64,000 bases of DNA, from NCBI RefSeq assembly GCF_900113665.1, contig NZ_FOQD01000022.1:1-64000 (forward strand). Direction: 5' to 3'. Source of the DNA: Planctomicrobium piriforme. GTDB lineage: Bacteria; Planctomycetota; Planctomycetia; Planctomycetales; Planctomycetaceae. Shown piece by piece: positions 34,664 to 45,180 of this stretch. How positions within the stretch are numbered: the first letter of the stretch is position 1; each line of letters begins with the position of its first letter. The notes under the pieces are model-generated. The model was not told where the DNA came from. It did not search any database and saw only the letters and a list, made by a program, of their open reading frames with translations. The position numbers and the translations under genes are program-made.

Positions 34664-37600
34664 CTACGGCAAAAGCTGCCGATGAATAATGAATTTCCGA
34701 AAATCAAAGGTCCCGGGCACCGAGTCGCTCGGATCAGAGTCGTAATACGCCTCCTCTAAACGCGACATGTCGACGACGAGAAACATTCGTCGTCCTGGGA
34801 GATCATCTGCTTTGCCGCCAATCTGGACTGTCGAACCCGTGGGCTGATGGGCCTCAAATAAATCGTATCCGGCATGGATCACGAAGACATGACTTCGAGT
34901 AGTGGTCTGATTGGCTACCTTGGCGAGCAGACGTCTCGCGGTATGGTAGTCTACGGTGAAATTGCTCCCCTCAAAATCATCCACGGTTCTGGCGTCGAAG
35001 ATCCCGAAACCACGCTCATTGAGAGTTGTCCGCACTCCAGGAGCTTCCCGCAGTAGACCGTTGTCGATTGCGTCGTCTGCCGCGGCAGCCGCAGGATCGA
35101 CATTCGCTGCCGGACGGAATGGGCTGCTGCCTGGCAGACCGGGGACTGGTATGTTCGAATTCTGCGTGGCGGACAGGTTGGTCAGTACGGGATCTAACCC
35201 GTCTCGTGCGATGAGCAATTGCTGGTGCCACACGCGGTTGACGTTGGGATAATACGGATATGACTGAGTTGCCCCCGTGAAGGGTGAGGCATCCAGCACG
35301 TCCCAAGTCATTGGGTACGGCGTGGAATTGGCAAAGCGTCCGAATGGGTCGAGATGCACTCGGTCGTCAATCAGCCCCGCCATGACCGACTCGTGCCGTA
35401 GCATGTTGAGATTCAGCTTTCCTGGATCCCTCCGGGATTGTGCAAAGTTCTGTTCACCAAACTGATTTTGGTTCGGCTCGGCCGAAATGAAGTTCAGCAG
35501 CCGGTACCAGGTGTTCTGATAGTTTGCCGGCGAATTATTGTTGATGTCGCCACCGTTCGTATAGTAGTCGGTAGGGGTCGTCGGATAGGTCTGCTGCGGA
35601 TTGAGGAACCGAATGGCAGCCGTCCAGTGCCCAGTCGCCAGCCCCAGACGCGAGAAGCGCTGCGGAGTCGACCCGTGAATCTGCAGGTTGTAGGCCGCGG
35701 CCGAAGCGAGCGTTGGAGGGCCATAGAGCGGAACCGAAAGGAGATCGATCGGCGAAGCGAAATCCCGGTCAAAGTGCGGCTGGAACAGAGTAAATTGCGA
35801 AGTCGGCAATGAAGCGTTCTTCTGATGAACCGTCGCCGCTGAGACGTAATACGTCACATCAGAGGTAGAAAAGGTGTGTTGCTGCGGAGGAGGAGCCGTG
35901 CTGCTCGTTTTGCGCCCGTCAAGCGGTTGGCGGCGTTCCATGCTGTTGACGCTGCTGAGCGCCGTGGCGACGTCTGCCTGACTATCGGTGGCCGGACTGA
36001 AAGACTGCCAATCCCCTGTGTCCACGAAGAAACGATCAATTTCGACCCATTCTGTGTCGGCGCTGAATGCCGCCTGCTGCAGGTTCCGCTTGCGTTGCAG
36101 TACAAGATCGAATTGCACCGGCGTCGCCGGAGTCATGCTGCCTCCCGGTTGCACCAAAGTAGTCGTACCCCCAGCAATCCGCTTTGTGAATGTATAGAAA
36201 TTCTGGTGCGGATAGGTGGCATCGGACCAGGAAAGGTCGAGGTCTGCCAGCGGTCGAGGAGGGGCCGAAGAATTTGAGGACACGACGGCAGATGTATTGG
36301 CTTTGGGAATAGCGCATTCCAACTCGCTGCCGTTCTGAAAATCGACGTAAAAATCGCTGGGCATCGGCACGCCGCCGCCGCCATACTTGGCGCTGCCATC
36401 GTGGCAGGAGATATAGAAATTCTCCCCGGGACCGATCGCCCCGCCGGCAGAACGCGGACTGCCACGGATCTCAACTTCAGCCACCGTATCGGCGGCACTC
36501 CCGTTATGCAGCACCCGCACGATTCTCCACGAATCGTCTCGCAAGTTGATCGTGAACGGACTGCTGTTACGAAGTTCGACATACAGGAATTCGTGATCGG
36601 CGTCGTTTTCCTCTTCGACCAGAGTGCGGGCACGGTCGGTGCTATTGCGGGGGACCAGCAGCATCAACACTTCGCTGAACGAAAGCGTCTCTCCTTCCAC
36701 GCCATACACAGTTTCGGTACTGCCGGCTTGCCAGCCATCGGTCAGGTTTGGGTCATAGTCGAATCGCGTAATCGTGTTGTCCCGGTCAAGCGCATCGACA
36801 TAGTTCACCGCGAACTGAGCCATTTCTCGTACGGCGTCAACATAGCCGTCGGAGTCAACGTCGACAAAACCAAGATTCAGCGGGTTCAAGTTGGTGTAGG
36901 AGGGAGTAGTCGTAGTGGGATTAAAGGTCGATCCTCCCCAGGCGGTCGTATAAAGCAAAACATAGATGTCCCGAGCCAATCGCTGACGGTCATAGCGCGC
37001 CCAGACTTCTTGTGCAAACTTATCGGAACTTGCAGCTGAGAAAGGGCAGGCCGCAAATCCGCCTGCGGCCGCCGGAATATTCGGTTCCAGATGATTCAGG
37101 GCATCACTCGTGTCATAGTAGTTCGTCGTGATCGGTGTCGAGCCGTCGTATGTCGTCAGATGATCGTGCTGGACTGGGCGAATGGCGCCGCTGTTGAACA
37201 GATAACTGTTTGTGTCGGTGTCTGCCGAGGTGAACGCTGAATGCGGCGTAAGTTCGCGATAAATCGGATTTCCCGCCCGATCAAAATTCACCAGCAGTCG
37301 ATTGATGTTCAGCTTCTGCTGTGGAAGTTTCTGCTGCGAATTGAAATTATTTTTCGCGGGAGTGGAGTCGAAAGTCAGCCCGGCAGTGTTAGCCACTTCC
37401 TGCGCAATAGGGACTGTCAGCAGTCGGCGGATGACAGGACGAAACGGATCAACAATGCTGGTGGCGGCGGCGGCGTTGTTACTCGAAGAGATCCGTTCGT
37501 GCCGGGATGTGATCGAGCCGAAAGACGGAGGAAAGCGTGCCGTCCCGTTGTCTGTGAATTCCCATTGGCGGTTGAAGCTCGCGGGATAGCACAGTTCCTT

Positions 37601-39742
37601 GCGATCCCAACTGTCTGTAGTGAACTGTCGACGAATCGCTTCCGCCTGCCGACTGTACTCGAAGTTCATCGGGGCGAGATTCCGCAGTCGTGAATGCTGG
37701 CTGGCCGAGGCCCAAGAAGTATTGGAAAGGTGCAGTGCCGCCATCTCTCCCGGCTCGAACGGTCGATCTTTGGCATAATTCCGCTGGCCGGGCTCGATCA
37801 CAATCTCGTCCGGCTCATCAGTCAATGCGGTACTGTCGGCATTACTCTGCAAAGCTGTAGAAGATGCTCTCAGTGAATGCACACCCGAATAATTGGCCGA
37901 CAGTGTTTCATCTGTCTCCTGCCACTTCGGATCGTAGTTGGGCCAGACTGCCGGACTGCCGGTGGTCGGCGTTCCTCCCAATGACCGTCGCGGTTCGTTG
38001 TAAGTGGTGGCATGGGGATATTGCGCCTGGCCGATATAATCAAGAGGATGCACGAACGGCGGTTGGACGAGCGGGTTGAGATATGTATCGGTTCGAAATC
38101 GGCCGCCTCGCTGGTAATCGGAGTCGTCGTCCGTGCTAGTGGTTCCGGCCATTGTGGTGAAAGCGACCGTCTCGGTGCCGGCTCCTGTACTCCAGCGCCC
38201 GAGGTACGGGGAGCCGCCGTAGGGGTCAGTATGCCCTTTCAGAAGCATGGCTAGTTCCATGTTCGCGGTCGCAGCCATCCTGTTGCGGGCCGAAGCCGTG
38301 GTGTAATAGCTCGACGGCGTAAATCCAAAGATCGAGCCATGCACCTTCAGCGCGAGGTCCTGATCCGAAGAGGAAAGATAACTGCTATTATTAGGGTCGG
38401 AAAACAGGGCATATGTCGGATTGATCTCCGTGGAACTGAGCCCCAGGTTCGACGTGTGAATCGAACGAATGTTGCCGCTGCTGGTATCGTTTCCATAGGG
38501 ATGGGAATAGCCATAGCCCGAATCCGGGTAGCTCGAGCCGGCAACTGTGCGATTGAGGTTTAGATTGCCGTGGGTGTTGACGTTCAGCAACCCATCGGCG
38601 TCAACGACTTTGAAATAGAACAGCGGCATTACTTGCCTGCCGCCGGGAAGATCGACGATCGGGTGATCCAAATCCATATAAATGGAATCGCGGATCCCAT
38701 CTCCATCGGCATCCGCATCAAACTCCAGCGTGCGGGATGTGCTGCCAACTGAAGGGGGAGACGAAAGGATTCCGCATTCATTCGAATTGCCGTCGTTGTC
38801 GACATCGACATTGAAAGGAAATGCTGCAAGTACCCGGCTTTGGTCGCCGCTCTTGGCAGCCTGAGCTGTCACCAGAAACCGACGATTCGCGTTATCCCCT
38901 GCAGTCAGCGAGCCAGCCGCTACATAAGCATGAGATTGATGTGGGCGCAGCACCATGGCTGCGTAATTGGAATCCGTGTAGAGATTATTAAACCCGTTTT
39001 GCGAGCCTCGCATCCCGGGGAGATACTGAGGACGGAAGTAGGATGGAATTGTTACGCCAGAAGCCGAGTCTTCATAAGAAAGAAACAGTGAATTGACATC
39101 CGGATACGTGTAACCGGCGTCCGGGGAAAACTGAAAACTGGTGTTCGAGGTGTAGTCCGTTCCCCCATTCGCTCTGAGCGAAAAGTTCATCAGCAGCAGT
39201 TCAGCCTGCGTTGCCGCCGAATAGCTGTTGTTGCCGAGGTAATCGAACCAGAACGTCTTGCTCATGGTTGTCGGAGCAGTCGTAATATCGACATGGCCGT
39301 CTTTATTTGCGTCGTTTGAAGTTCGCCATGTACTCGTGATCAAAGACGGATCAATTCGCACCGAAATCCCGTTCCCGTTATACGGAATCAGATCTGTCGG
39401 CGTGCCGTCGGCGTTCATTGTGCCGATGACATGCGAGAGCATCGACCAGCGGCTTCCGTAGAGTGCGCTGTTCTGGCGGCTGCTCTCAGTGTGAGAAATC
39501 ACCTGCTGCAACCCAAAATCGAAGATCGGATCCGGGTCGACTTCGAGCGGGTCGGTGTTGCCGTAGAATTCGGCGGTGGCGCGTTCCTGGCTGGTCCAGC
39601 TGTAGAAGAACAGACCGAGGAACAGCAACGTGGTCATCAGCGAGACGACCACGATGATCACCGCACCCCCGCCCCGACCCGTCGGGCAGGCGGCTGCCTG
39701 CACGCGGATTTCATTTCGAAGTGAGCGCTGGTTTCGCATCAT
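34664..39742 (-). CDS. Giant GspK-like minor pseudopilin / envelope protein
   Basis: 1692 residues from ATG 39742; a TTG at 39838 would overlap the preceding gene. One hydrophobic N-terminal helix (~27-48, GGAVIIVVVSLMTTLLFLGL), without the usual FTLxE, resembles GspK or PilX. The rest is a very large extracytoplasmic region rich in Asn, Ser, Thr and Tyr. It has several EF-hand/dockerin-like calcium loops: DANKDGHVD at ~144, DVDNDGNSNE at ~310, DADADGDGIRDS at ~340 and DVDSDGYVDAV at ~960. The stretch KVVDADGLLNVNTHGNLNL resembles the core that GspK uses to cap the pseudopilus. GspK is usually ~330 residues, so this is about five times longer. It is the last gene of the run that starts at 53084. 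Confidence 0.7.
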   Translation of the reverse strand: MMRNQRSLRNEIRVQAAACPTGRGGGAVIIVVVSLMTTLLFLGLFFYSWTSQERATAEFYGNTDPLEVDPDPIFDFGLQQVISHTESSRQNSALYGSRWSMLSHVIGTMNADGTPTDLIPYNGNGISVRIDPSLITSTWRTSNDANKDGHVDITTAPTTMSKTFWFDYLGNNSYSAATQAELLLMNFSLRANGGTDYTSNTSFQFSPDAGYTYPDVNSLFLSYEDSASGVTIPSYFRPQYLPGMRGSQNGFNNLYTDSNYAAMVLRPHQSHAYVAAGSLTAGDNANRRFLVTAQAAKSGDQSRVLAAFPFNVDVDNDGNSNECGILSSPPSVGSTSRTLEFDADADGDGIRDSIYMDLDHPIVDLPGGRQVMPLFYFKVVDADGLLNVNTHGNLNLNRTVAGSSYPDSGYGYSHPYGNDTSSGNIRSIHTSNLGLSSTEINPTYALFSDPNNSSYLSSSDQDLALKVHGSIFGFTPSSYYTTASARNRMAATANMELAMLLKGHTDPYGGSPYLGRWSTGAGTETVAFTTMAGTTSTDDDSDYQRGGRFRTDTYLNPLVQPPFVHPLDYIGQAQYPHATTYNEPRRSLGGTPTTGSPAVWPNYDPKWQETDETLSANYSGVHSLRASSTALQSNADSTALTDEPDEIVIEPGQRNYAKDRPFEPGEMAALHLSNTSWASASQHSRLRNLAPMNFEYSRQAEAIRRQFTTDSWDRKELCYPASFNRQWEFTDNGTARFPPSFGSITSRHERISSSNNAAAATSIVDPFRPVIRRLLTVPIAQEVANTAGLTFDSTPAKNNFNSQQKLPQQKLNINRLLVNFDRAGNPIYRELTPHSAFTSADTDTNSYLFNSGAIRPVQHDHLTTYDGSTPITTNYYDTSDALNHLEPNIPAAAGGFAACPFSAASSDKFAQEVWARYDRQRLARDIYVLLYTTAWGGSTFNPTTTTPSYTNLNPLNLGFVDVDSDGYVDAVREMAQFAVNYVDALDRDNTITRFDYDPNLTDGWQAGSTETVYGVEGETLSFSEVLMLLVPRNSTDRARTLVEEENDADHEFLYVELRNSSPFTINLRDDSWRIVRVLHNGSAADTVAEVEIRGSPRSAGGAIGPGENFYISCHDGSAKYGGGGVPMPSDFYVDFQNGSELECAIPKANTSAVVSSNSSAPPRPLADLDLSWSDATYPHQNFYTFTKRIAGGTTTLVQPGGSMTPATPVQFDLVLQRKRNLQQAAFSADTEWVEIDRFFVDTGDWQSFSPATDSQADVATALSSVNSMERRQPLDGRKTSSTAPPPQQHTFSTSDVTYYVSAATVHQKNASLPTSQFTLFQPHFDRDFASPIDLLSVPLYGPPTLASAAAYNLQIHGSTPQRFSRLGLATGHWTAAIRFLNPQQTYPTTPTDYYTNGGDINNNSPANYQNTWYRLLNFISAEPNQNQFGEQNFAQSRRDPGKLNLNMLRHESVMAGLIDDRVHLDPFGRFANSTPYPMTWDVLDASPFTGATQSYPYYPNVNRVWHQQLLIARDGLDPVLTNLSATQNSNIPVPGLPGSSPFRPAANVDPAAAAADDAIDNGLLREAPGVRTTLNERGFGIFDARTVDDFEGSNFTVDYHTARRLLAKVANQTTTRSHVFVIHAGYDLFEAHQPTGSTVQIGGKADDLPGRRMFLVVDMSRLEEAYYDSDPSDSVPGTFDFRKFIIHRQLLP

Positions 39743-39827
39743 GATCGATCTCGTTTGCGTCGCCCGCAAGCTGATAAGGCTATGTTCGAGCCGGCGTGAA
39801 TCGTCGGCGGAAATTGACTGAAGAAAA

Positions 39828-41570
39828 CTATTCAACAAACGAATGCACGAGCGTCACCTGCCGCGACAGGTTGCTGGAAACATCGCGATAACGGACGGTA
39901 ATTCGAATCGCCTTGAGCCCAACCCGATTGTCAACGCACTGCCACCGGGCAGTGCCATCTTGCACAATGACCCCTGGCATAGGCGGAAATTCGGGCGGCT
40001 TACTGCCCTTAGTGCCGGCCGAAATCACTTGATAAGCCAGACTGTAGTTCTGATACGTTGTCGCAGACCGGACGTATGTCATTGAAGGAACAGCGAGAGT
40101 AGTTCCAGTCGTAAGCGACGAACCCAATCCGGACCAGTTTGCTGAAAACGACCCTGTTGCTGTAACAAGAGGCCGAAATGGTGCTTGATAAGGGGATGCG
40201 CCAACATTCAGGTCGGAGGTCATGGCTGGATGCCAAGTGTCGTAGATGTTGCTTAGGCCGCCTGCCGACTTGTAGTCGGCATTTTGACTGTTGAGATATG
40301 TCACCGCGGCGACAGGCGATGAAGCGCCGATGCTGACAAAACCGTTCGCTCCGGGATCGAGAACTTCGATGTTGAAAGCCTCAACATTGGTCAGCAGGAT
40401 GTCTTCACCAATGCGGTTGGTGTTTGTCTGATATTGATCAATTGTGCCGATCGGGGACGTAGTGTCGGTTAGATCCGTCCGGGTATAAGGGTTATTAGTC
40501 GGGGTTTGTCCCGGCCAGAGGAAGCCGCCCGTGCCTGTCGAAGATGTTTCTTCGGCCGTAAAACGCCCGAAGAAGGCTGAGTTTGAATCGAATTCAACGG
40601 GAATCCCCGTATTCGGATTAAACCCGTACCTGGTGTAGCTCTGAGCTATCGGAGAGTTTGTACGACCGAGGTGATTGTCGAGCGAATCGACGCTGTGAAA
40701 CAAAAGATAAGTCCCGCTGCCGTCGGACTGGCGCGATGCGGCATAGTCGAAGTCGTTGTAGAAATCGCCCGAGTAGCTTCGTACGGTATTATTTCCGGAC
40801 ATAAACGAAGTTGGCGTGCCGTAGACACGAATCGGTCCATTCGTAGACGCTGACGAGTACGTTGGCTGGACGTCAAACGAAGGGCTCGCCGGGAGTGGAT
40901 CTCTCAGCAGCATGACGCGTCGGCAAAGGTTTCCGTTTCTGAGGAAGTAGCTGATCTCCGCAGCGCGCGATTGGCCTTGGCCATTCGCGATTCCGTCATC
41001 CATGTCCGGCTCGTTGTTACCGTTGGTACTTAACGAAGACGCCTTACCGACGTACGGGCGTTGTTGGTTGTTCGTCGGGGCGTCGCCCCGCTGGCCGGAG
41101 CGGATCATCGTGGTGAACTGAAGGACGTCGTCCCAGTCGATTGCCGGGTCGTTCTCTGAGAAGTAGAAGTACCCGCGCTGATTGGCAGGGTCGATGATGG
41201 GCTCGTCGCCGGCTGCGAGGGGGACAATGCCCTGCACGGTACCATACGGCCAGGCGGGCTGACGGTAGGTCATGTTCTGCAGATCGCCCCGAAGTACGCC
41301 ACTCAGGTTGCGGGCCTTTTGATCGTTGTTCGCCATGCCGCGTTGCTCGGTCATCGTGCCGATGGCAGAGCCGAAGATCTGGGCGAACAGCAGCATGATG
41401 AGCACGACCAGCCCGGTCGAAACCAGCATTTCGACGAGCGTGAAGCCGGAGGAGGCTTGAGCGACAGGCGCTGAGAGTTGAGGACGACGGGTACGAACAA
41501 CGAAAAAACGCTCCTGCCCGGCGTGGCCGAGAGGTCGCTGCGAATCAAATTGTCCGCGGGCAGGTTTCAT
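39828..41570 (-). CDS. Pseudopilin, GspJ-like
   Basis: 580 residues from ATG 41570, overlapping the upstream gene by 4 nt (ATGA type). A long basic leader ends in QASSG, cleavage before FTLVEMLVSTGLVVLIMLLF, with Glu5 of the mature protein present. The extended extracytoplasmic part contains repeated Tyr/Asn-rich segments and a short region resembling GspJ (ARNLSGVLRGDLQNMTYRQP, near 100; LKAIRITVRYRD near the end). GspJ is normally about 200 residues, so this is an enlarged planctomycete form. Confidence 0.8.
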   Translation of the reverse strand: MKPARGQFDSQRPLGHAGQERFFVVRTRRPQLSAPVAQASSGFTLVEMLVSTGLVVLIMLLFAQIFGSAIGTMTEQRGMANNDQKARNLSGVLRGDLQNMTYRQPAWPYGTVQGIVPLAAGDEPIIDPANQRGYFYFSENDPAIDWDDVLQFTTMIRSGQRGDAPTNNQQRPYVGKASSLSTNGNNEPDMDDGIANGQGQSRAAEISYFLRNGNLCRRVMLLRDPLPASPSFDVQPTYSSASTNGPIRVYGTPTSFMSGNNTVRSYSGDFYNDFDYAASRQSDGSGTYLLFHSVDSLDNHLGRTNSPIAQSYTRYGFNPNTGIPVEFDSNSAFFGRFTAEETSSTGTGGFLWPGQTPTNNPYTRTDLTDTTSPIGTIDQYQTNTNRIGEDILLTNVEAFNIEVLDPGANGFVSIGASSPVAAVTYLNSQNADYKSAGGLSNIYDTWHPAMTSDLNVGASPYQAPFRPLVTATGSFSANWSGLGSSLTTGTTLAVPSMTYVRSATTYQNYSLAYQVISAGTKGSKPPEFPPMPGVIVQDGTARWQCVDNRVGLKAIRITVRYRDVSSNLSRQVTLVHSFVE

Positions 41571-42916
41571 AGTTCGATATCAAAGACTTTGATGATGCCT
41601 GGCATCAGGATGGCATGGCCAACCAAAGATGCGTTGTTCGTCTCGGGAGTTTGCGTCTGAATGGATCTCGTTGCTGTAATGTCGTAAACAGTGCTACCCA
41701 TCACAGTGCTTGGCGCTCCAATTGCCGCAATTTGATACCAATCGCAATTCGTTGCATCGAAGATATAATTCCCTTCCTGCAGCAACGGTGGCGGCTCGCT
41801 AGAGCCAACAGCAATGCGTATTTGGTCATTAGACAAGGCACCAGCGACCGCTGAACTAGCAGTGAACCCGGTTCCGCCGGTCCCATTGCTCGCAAAATTG
41901 GCGTCGTAGACCTCTTCGTCAGAGTAATTGTACGCCCTGTTGAATCGGATCACCGCGGACACTTTGGGGGCTCGCCCAAAAGGCTGGCGACTGACAGTCA
42001 GAAAGTAGGAATATCGCGGCGCAAACGTCTCAATTCGCAATGGACCATTCATGGTGGTAGGGACTTGCGTGGCAACCTGAAACGTCGATCCGGCAGTAAT
42101 AGGAGAATATAAGTATGCGACTTGCGAACGAGTGCCATTAAGATTCGAGAAAATCACTCTTGCCTGCGACGAATTGGCAGGCACATTTGGCAGTGCCATT
42201 CCCGTAGGGAACGTCACTTCTGTTCTCGGTGAATAAGTCGTTGGGTCAATACTGGCAGGGATGCCCTCGAATGCCGCTGTCCAACTGTCCTGAAGGGTAA
42301 ATACGGGTATCGCGTTGAGAAATGTATTGTAGCCGCCGTCTGATCTCGCTAGCCCCGAAGTCCAGGCGGTAACCCCGTTGAACCCAAATCGGTTGTACGC
42401 TGTGATGTCAAAATACCGCCCTAACGGGTCGACAACATAGTTTTCGACCGCAACCGGCGACCACCTTGTCACGGCACCATCATTTGTCGTCCCTGAGATT
42501 TGCCAAGACGGCTCTGATGCCGCCGAAGTCCCTGCCGTTGTGCAATAGTAAAGCAGGAAGGGAGAAGGAAGGCATGATCCGGGCTTGGCCGTCGGCGTGA
42601 CAACATCATTCGCACTGTAGGATGTGTTCGCTGCCCATTGGCCGCGATCAGTTCCGCTGCTTGGAACCGGGATCTTTAGGATCTGCGGGTTCGTCCGAAG
42701 CATTTCAACGACGTTCTCTTCCAGCAGCTTTCCGTTCGTGAGCTGTGTGGCCTTGATCGAACTGAGAATCGCAACCGGGAAGAGTGAGAACACCGACACG
42801 ATGCCAACGCTCATGATGAGCAGCGACATGAGCACTTCGACCAGTGTCGCGCCGCTTCGAGCGATTGCTACATTTCGTATCGCAAGTTGAGAGTAATGGG
42901 CAGGCTGGCGGATCAT
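41567..42916 (-). CDS. Pseudopilin, GspI-like
   Basis: 449 residues from ATG 42916, overlapping the upstream gene by 4 nt. Leader ends in AIARSG, followed by ATLVEVLMSLLIMSVGIVSV: Ala instead of Phe at +1, Glu at +5, and the MSVGI hallmark of GspI/PilV. The large C-terminal region is unrelated to the short classical GspI. The four-base overlaps on both sides indicate translational coupling along the pseudopilin genes. Confidence 0.82.
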   Translation of the reverse strand: MIRQPAHYSQLAIRNVAIARSGATLVEVLMSLLIMSVGIVSVFSLFPVAILSSIKATQLTNGKLLEENVVEMLRTNPQILKIPVPSSGTDRGQWAANTSYSANDVVTPTAKPGSCLPSPFLLYYCTTAGTSAASEPSWQISGTTNDGAVTRWSPVAVENYVVDPLGRYFDITAYNRFGFNGVTAWTSGLARSDGGYNTFLNAIPVFTLQDSWTAAFEGIPASIDPTTYSPRTEVTFPTGMALPNVPANSSQARVIFSNLNGTRSQVAYLYSPITAGSTFQVATQVPTTMNGPLRIETFAPRYSYFLTVSRQPFGRAPKVSAVIRFNRAYNYSDEEVYDANFASNGTGGTGFTASSAVAGALSNDQIRIAVGSSEPPPLLQEGNYIFDATNCDWYQIAAIGAPSTVMGSTVYDITATRSIQTQTPETNNASLVGHAILMPGIIKVFDIEL

Positions 42917-44064
42917 TTCGCCTCCTTGCCGCGAATGACGAAGGAATAGGGATTGTTCGCCAGATCGTTATTGGGACTGGCGTTGTTCGAATTTGAGGCC
43001 GGGTTGATCTCCGAGATCAGAATGCCGCCGGTGTTTGCGAAGAGCGCGACCGCTCTTTGCCCATGTTCGGGGTCTGCCGCCAGCAGATAGCCCTGGGCGT
43101 AGGTTGTTCCTGAAACAGAGGAGAAATCGCCAGATGTGCCTAGCGTTCGGAATTGGTCGCGAATCAACAAGACATCGGCGATGTTGGCGACGGGCAGACA
43201 AATAATGCCTGTCGTCGCAACGGCCCCAATGGGCGTCCCTCGGGGGGAGAACAGGATGTCCATCGCGGAAGAATATCCCACGGAAAAGGTGAACGAACCC
43301 GTAGGAACCTTGTCTGCCTCGGGTGGCATGCCGGATGTGTCGAGCAGACCGTTGCGGTTCGTATCTTCAACGGCACGCCATGAGAAAGGTAGCTTTGCGC
43401 CGTCGAGGTCGATACAGGTATTTCGTGGAAGCAAGATCGGTTCGGCACCCGGCAAAATCGTCGGCATCAGTTCGAGTCGGAACGTCAGGTTGGTTGCCGG
43501 AACGGCTATGTACGAGCTGGAAGAATTGTCCCAATTGCAGGGCGCATACTGACCAGCAAGCGTGACAGTCGGTGGCGTTGCAGAGGCATTGTACCCTGTG
43601 ATCGTGAACCATTTGCCTGAATCTTTGGGGATCTCAATCCGCAAGCCTGTCGACAACAGTCCGCGCTGATCGAGTCTGCTCCATATCGTAGGAGTGCTCG
43701 TATCGTTATTGGAGAAAGTCCATTGATTTGCACTCCAGGAAAGGTTGCCGTTCCCTTCGTCGTAGCCGGGAGAGCCAACATAGATCAAACTCGTGGCAAT
43801 TCGTGCATCGTTAGGATCGACAATCAATCGCAGACCACGAATCTGCCCTGATTTTACCGCTCTGGAACGGGCACCTTCGATGGCGTTACGAAGCGTGCCG
43901 GTGCCGGCGCTGATGCGGTCGGATTCGTTGCCGCGAAACGCACTGACCGTGAGGGTCGCGAGTAAAACAAAAATCGCCATTGCAACGAGAAGTTCGACCA
44001 GCGTGAAGGCTGGTGGCGCTGCTCTGCGTTCTCTAAGGTCAGATTGTGGTAGGTAACGCTTCAT
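42913..44064 (-). CDS. Pseudopilin, GspH-like
   Basis: 383 residues from ATG 44064, 21 nt after the previous stop. Leader ends in RRAAPPA, then FTLVELLVAMAIFVLLATLT. The residue before the cleavage point is Ala rather than the usual Gly, which many prepilin peptidases still accept. The following segment (LRNAIEGARSRAVKSGQIRG) matches the GspH/FimT pattern. The C-terminal domain is long and of mixed beta type. Confidence 0.82.
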   Translation of the reverse strand: MKRYLPQSDLRERRAAPPAFTLVELLVAMAIFVLLATLTVSAFRGNESDRISAGTGTLRNAIEGARSRAVKSGQIRGLRLIVDPNDARIATSLIYVGSPGYDEGNGNLSWSANQWTFSNNDTSTPTIWSRLDQRGLLSTGLRIEIPKDSGKWFTITGYNASATPPTVTLAGQYAPCNWDNSSSSYIAVPATNLTFRLELMPTILPGAEPILLPRNTCIDLDGAKLPFSWRAVEDTNRNGLLDTSGMPPEADKVPTGSFTFSVGYSSAMDILFSPRGTPIGAVATTGIICLPVANIADVLLIRDQFRTLGTSGDFSSVSGTTYAQGYLLAADPEHGQRAVALFANTGGILISEINPASNSNNASPNNDLANNPYSFVIRGKEAK

Positions 44065-44085
44065 GATTGCGGGAGCTGCGGCTAA

Positions 44086-45168
44086 TTATTGCTGTCGATT
44101 CGTAATGTTGTCATTGACTTCCGCTGGTACCGTTACGGTGCATAAATTCTGGCCTCCGGACGACGATGTTGGATCTCCGAGGCCAAAAGCTTCGTCGGGT
44201 CCGCCCGAGGCAAGGAGAGGCGTCCAGTAAGTATTGGGAGTGTGGTAATTTGCCTCGGTGAATGGCAAGGCAGTCACGCTAGTCGGGCTCCCCCCTGCAA
44301 TTTGAACAGTGAACGTCGAACCCCCATACAGGGACAAAGTGGCGACTCCAGTTGGATCATCAGGATCCTGGTTGAGCGTGTTAGAGAGAGTTGATGAATA
44401 AACCAGAGTTGTGCCCGCAAAAGATGGCAAGGAAGAAATCAGGACAGAAGCTTGCTGACGATCAGTAGCAGCGATGTCAGCGGGGGTGTTACTCGGCGCT
44501 CCCCCAGTCCGGACGAGTCGAGTTGGCCACCGGTAAAATCTCAATGGGCGTTCCCATGCATCAACAAATTCTGGCAGTTGATCATTATCCGTATCTTTGA
44601 TGTGCCTTGGGTTGATCGACTCGACAGGCAATGTTGGGATATTGAACGACTTACCATTGTTAGTGACCCTGATTCGCGAACCTTTAGTCAGCGCATAGTA
44701 CAAAACCTCTGAACACTCTGTTTCGGCGAGGTGGTTGGTCGTCGATGAGGTTGGCGGACCCGATGGCGTTTCGGCCTGCCAGAGTGCGTATATCGGAGAA
44801 TTGTCAGAAGCAGTAGAAGTGTCTAGATCGAGCCCTCCCAAGTCTTTCACTGACTGAGGTAATGCCTGGCGATAGAGATTTTTGCGAAGGATAAGGCTGG
44901 CATTTGCCTGGCTGAGTCCAGATGCATTGGCAAACCGAGTAGCCTCGCTCGTTAAATCCAGGCGATTGATGGCATCAATTCGCTGTTGAATCACCTCGTT
45001 AATCTGGGCAATCGTTACCCTTGTGGCGCTGACCTTCGCACTCTCCAGTGATGGCCCGATCGCCATGACCAGCAAGGTGACCAGAAGAGCCATAATGCCA
45101 ATCACGACCAGCACTTCAATCAATGTGAAGGCAGAACGGCGAGCCGAATGTTGTGGTTTTGATCGCAT
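44086..45168 (-). CDS. Type II secretion pseudopilin
   Basis: 360 residues from ATG 45168; GTG 45177 is the alternative, and no strong Shine-Dalgarno sequence decides. Leader MRSKPQHSARRSA, cleavage before FTLIEVLVVIGIMALLVTLL. Again Ala sits at -1. A helix follows (SAKVSATRVTIAQINEVIQQRID), like the alpha1 helix of major pseudopilins of the GspG type. The remaining extracytoplasmic region is large for the family. It starts 12 nt after the previous stop. Confidence 0.85.
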   Translation of the reverse strand: MRSKPQHSARRSAFTLIEVLVVIGIMALLVTLLVMAIGPSLESAKVSATRVTIAQINEVIQQRIDAINRLDLTSEATRFANASGLSQANASLILRKNLYRQALPQSVKDLGGLDLDTSTASDNSPIYALWQAETPSGPPTSSTTNHLAETECSEVLYYALTKGSRIRVTNNGKSFNIPTLPVESINPRHIKDTDNDQLPEFVDAWERPLRFYRWPTRLVRTGGAPSNTPADIAATDRQQASVLISSLPSFAGTTLVYSSTLSNTLNQDPDDPTGVATLSLYGGSTFTVQIAGGSPTSVTALPFTEANYHTPNTYWTPLLASGGPDEAFGLGDPTSSSGGQNLCTVTVPAEVNDNITNRQQ

Positions 45169-45180
45169 CGGAATCACGGG

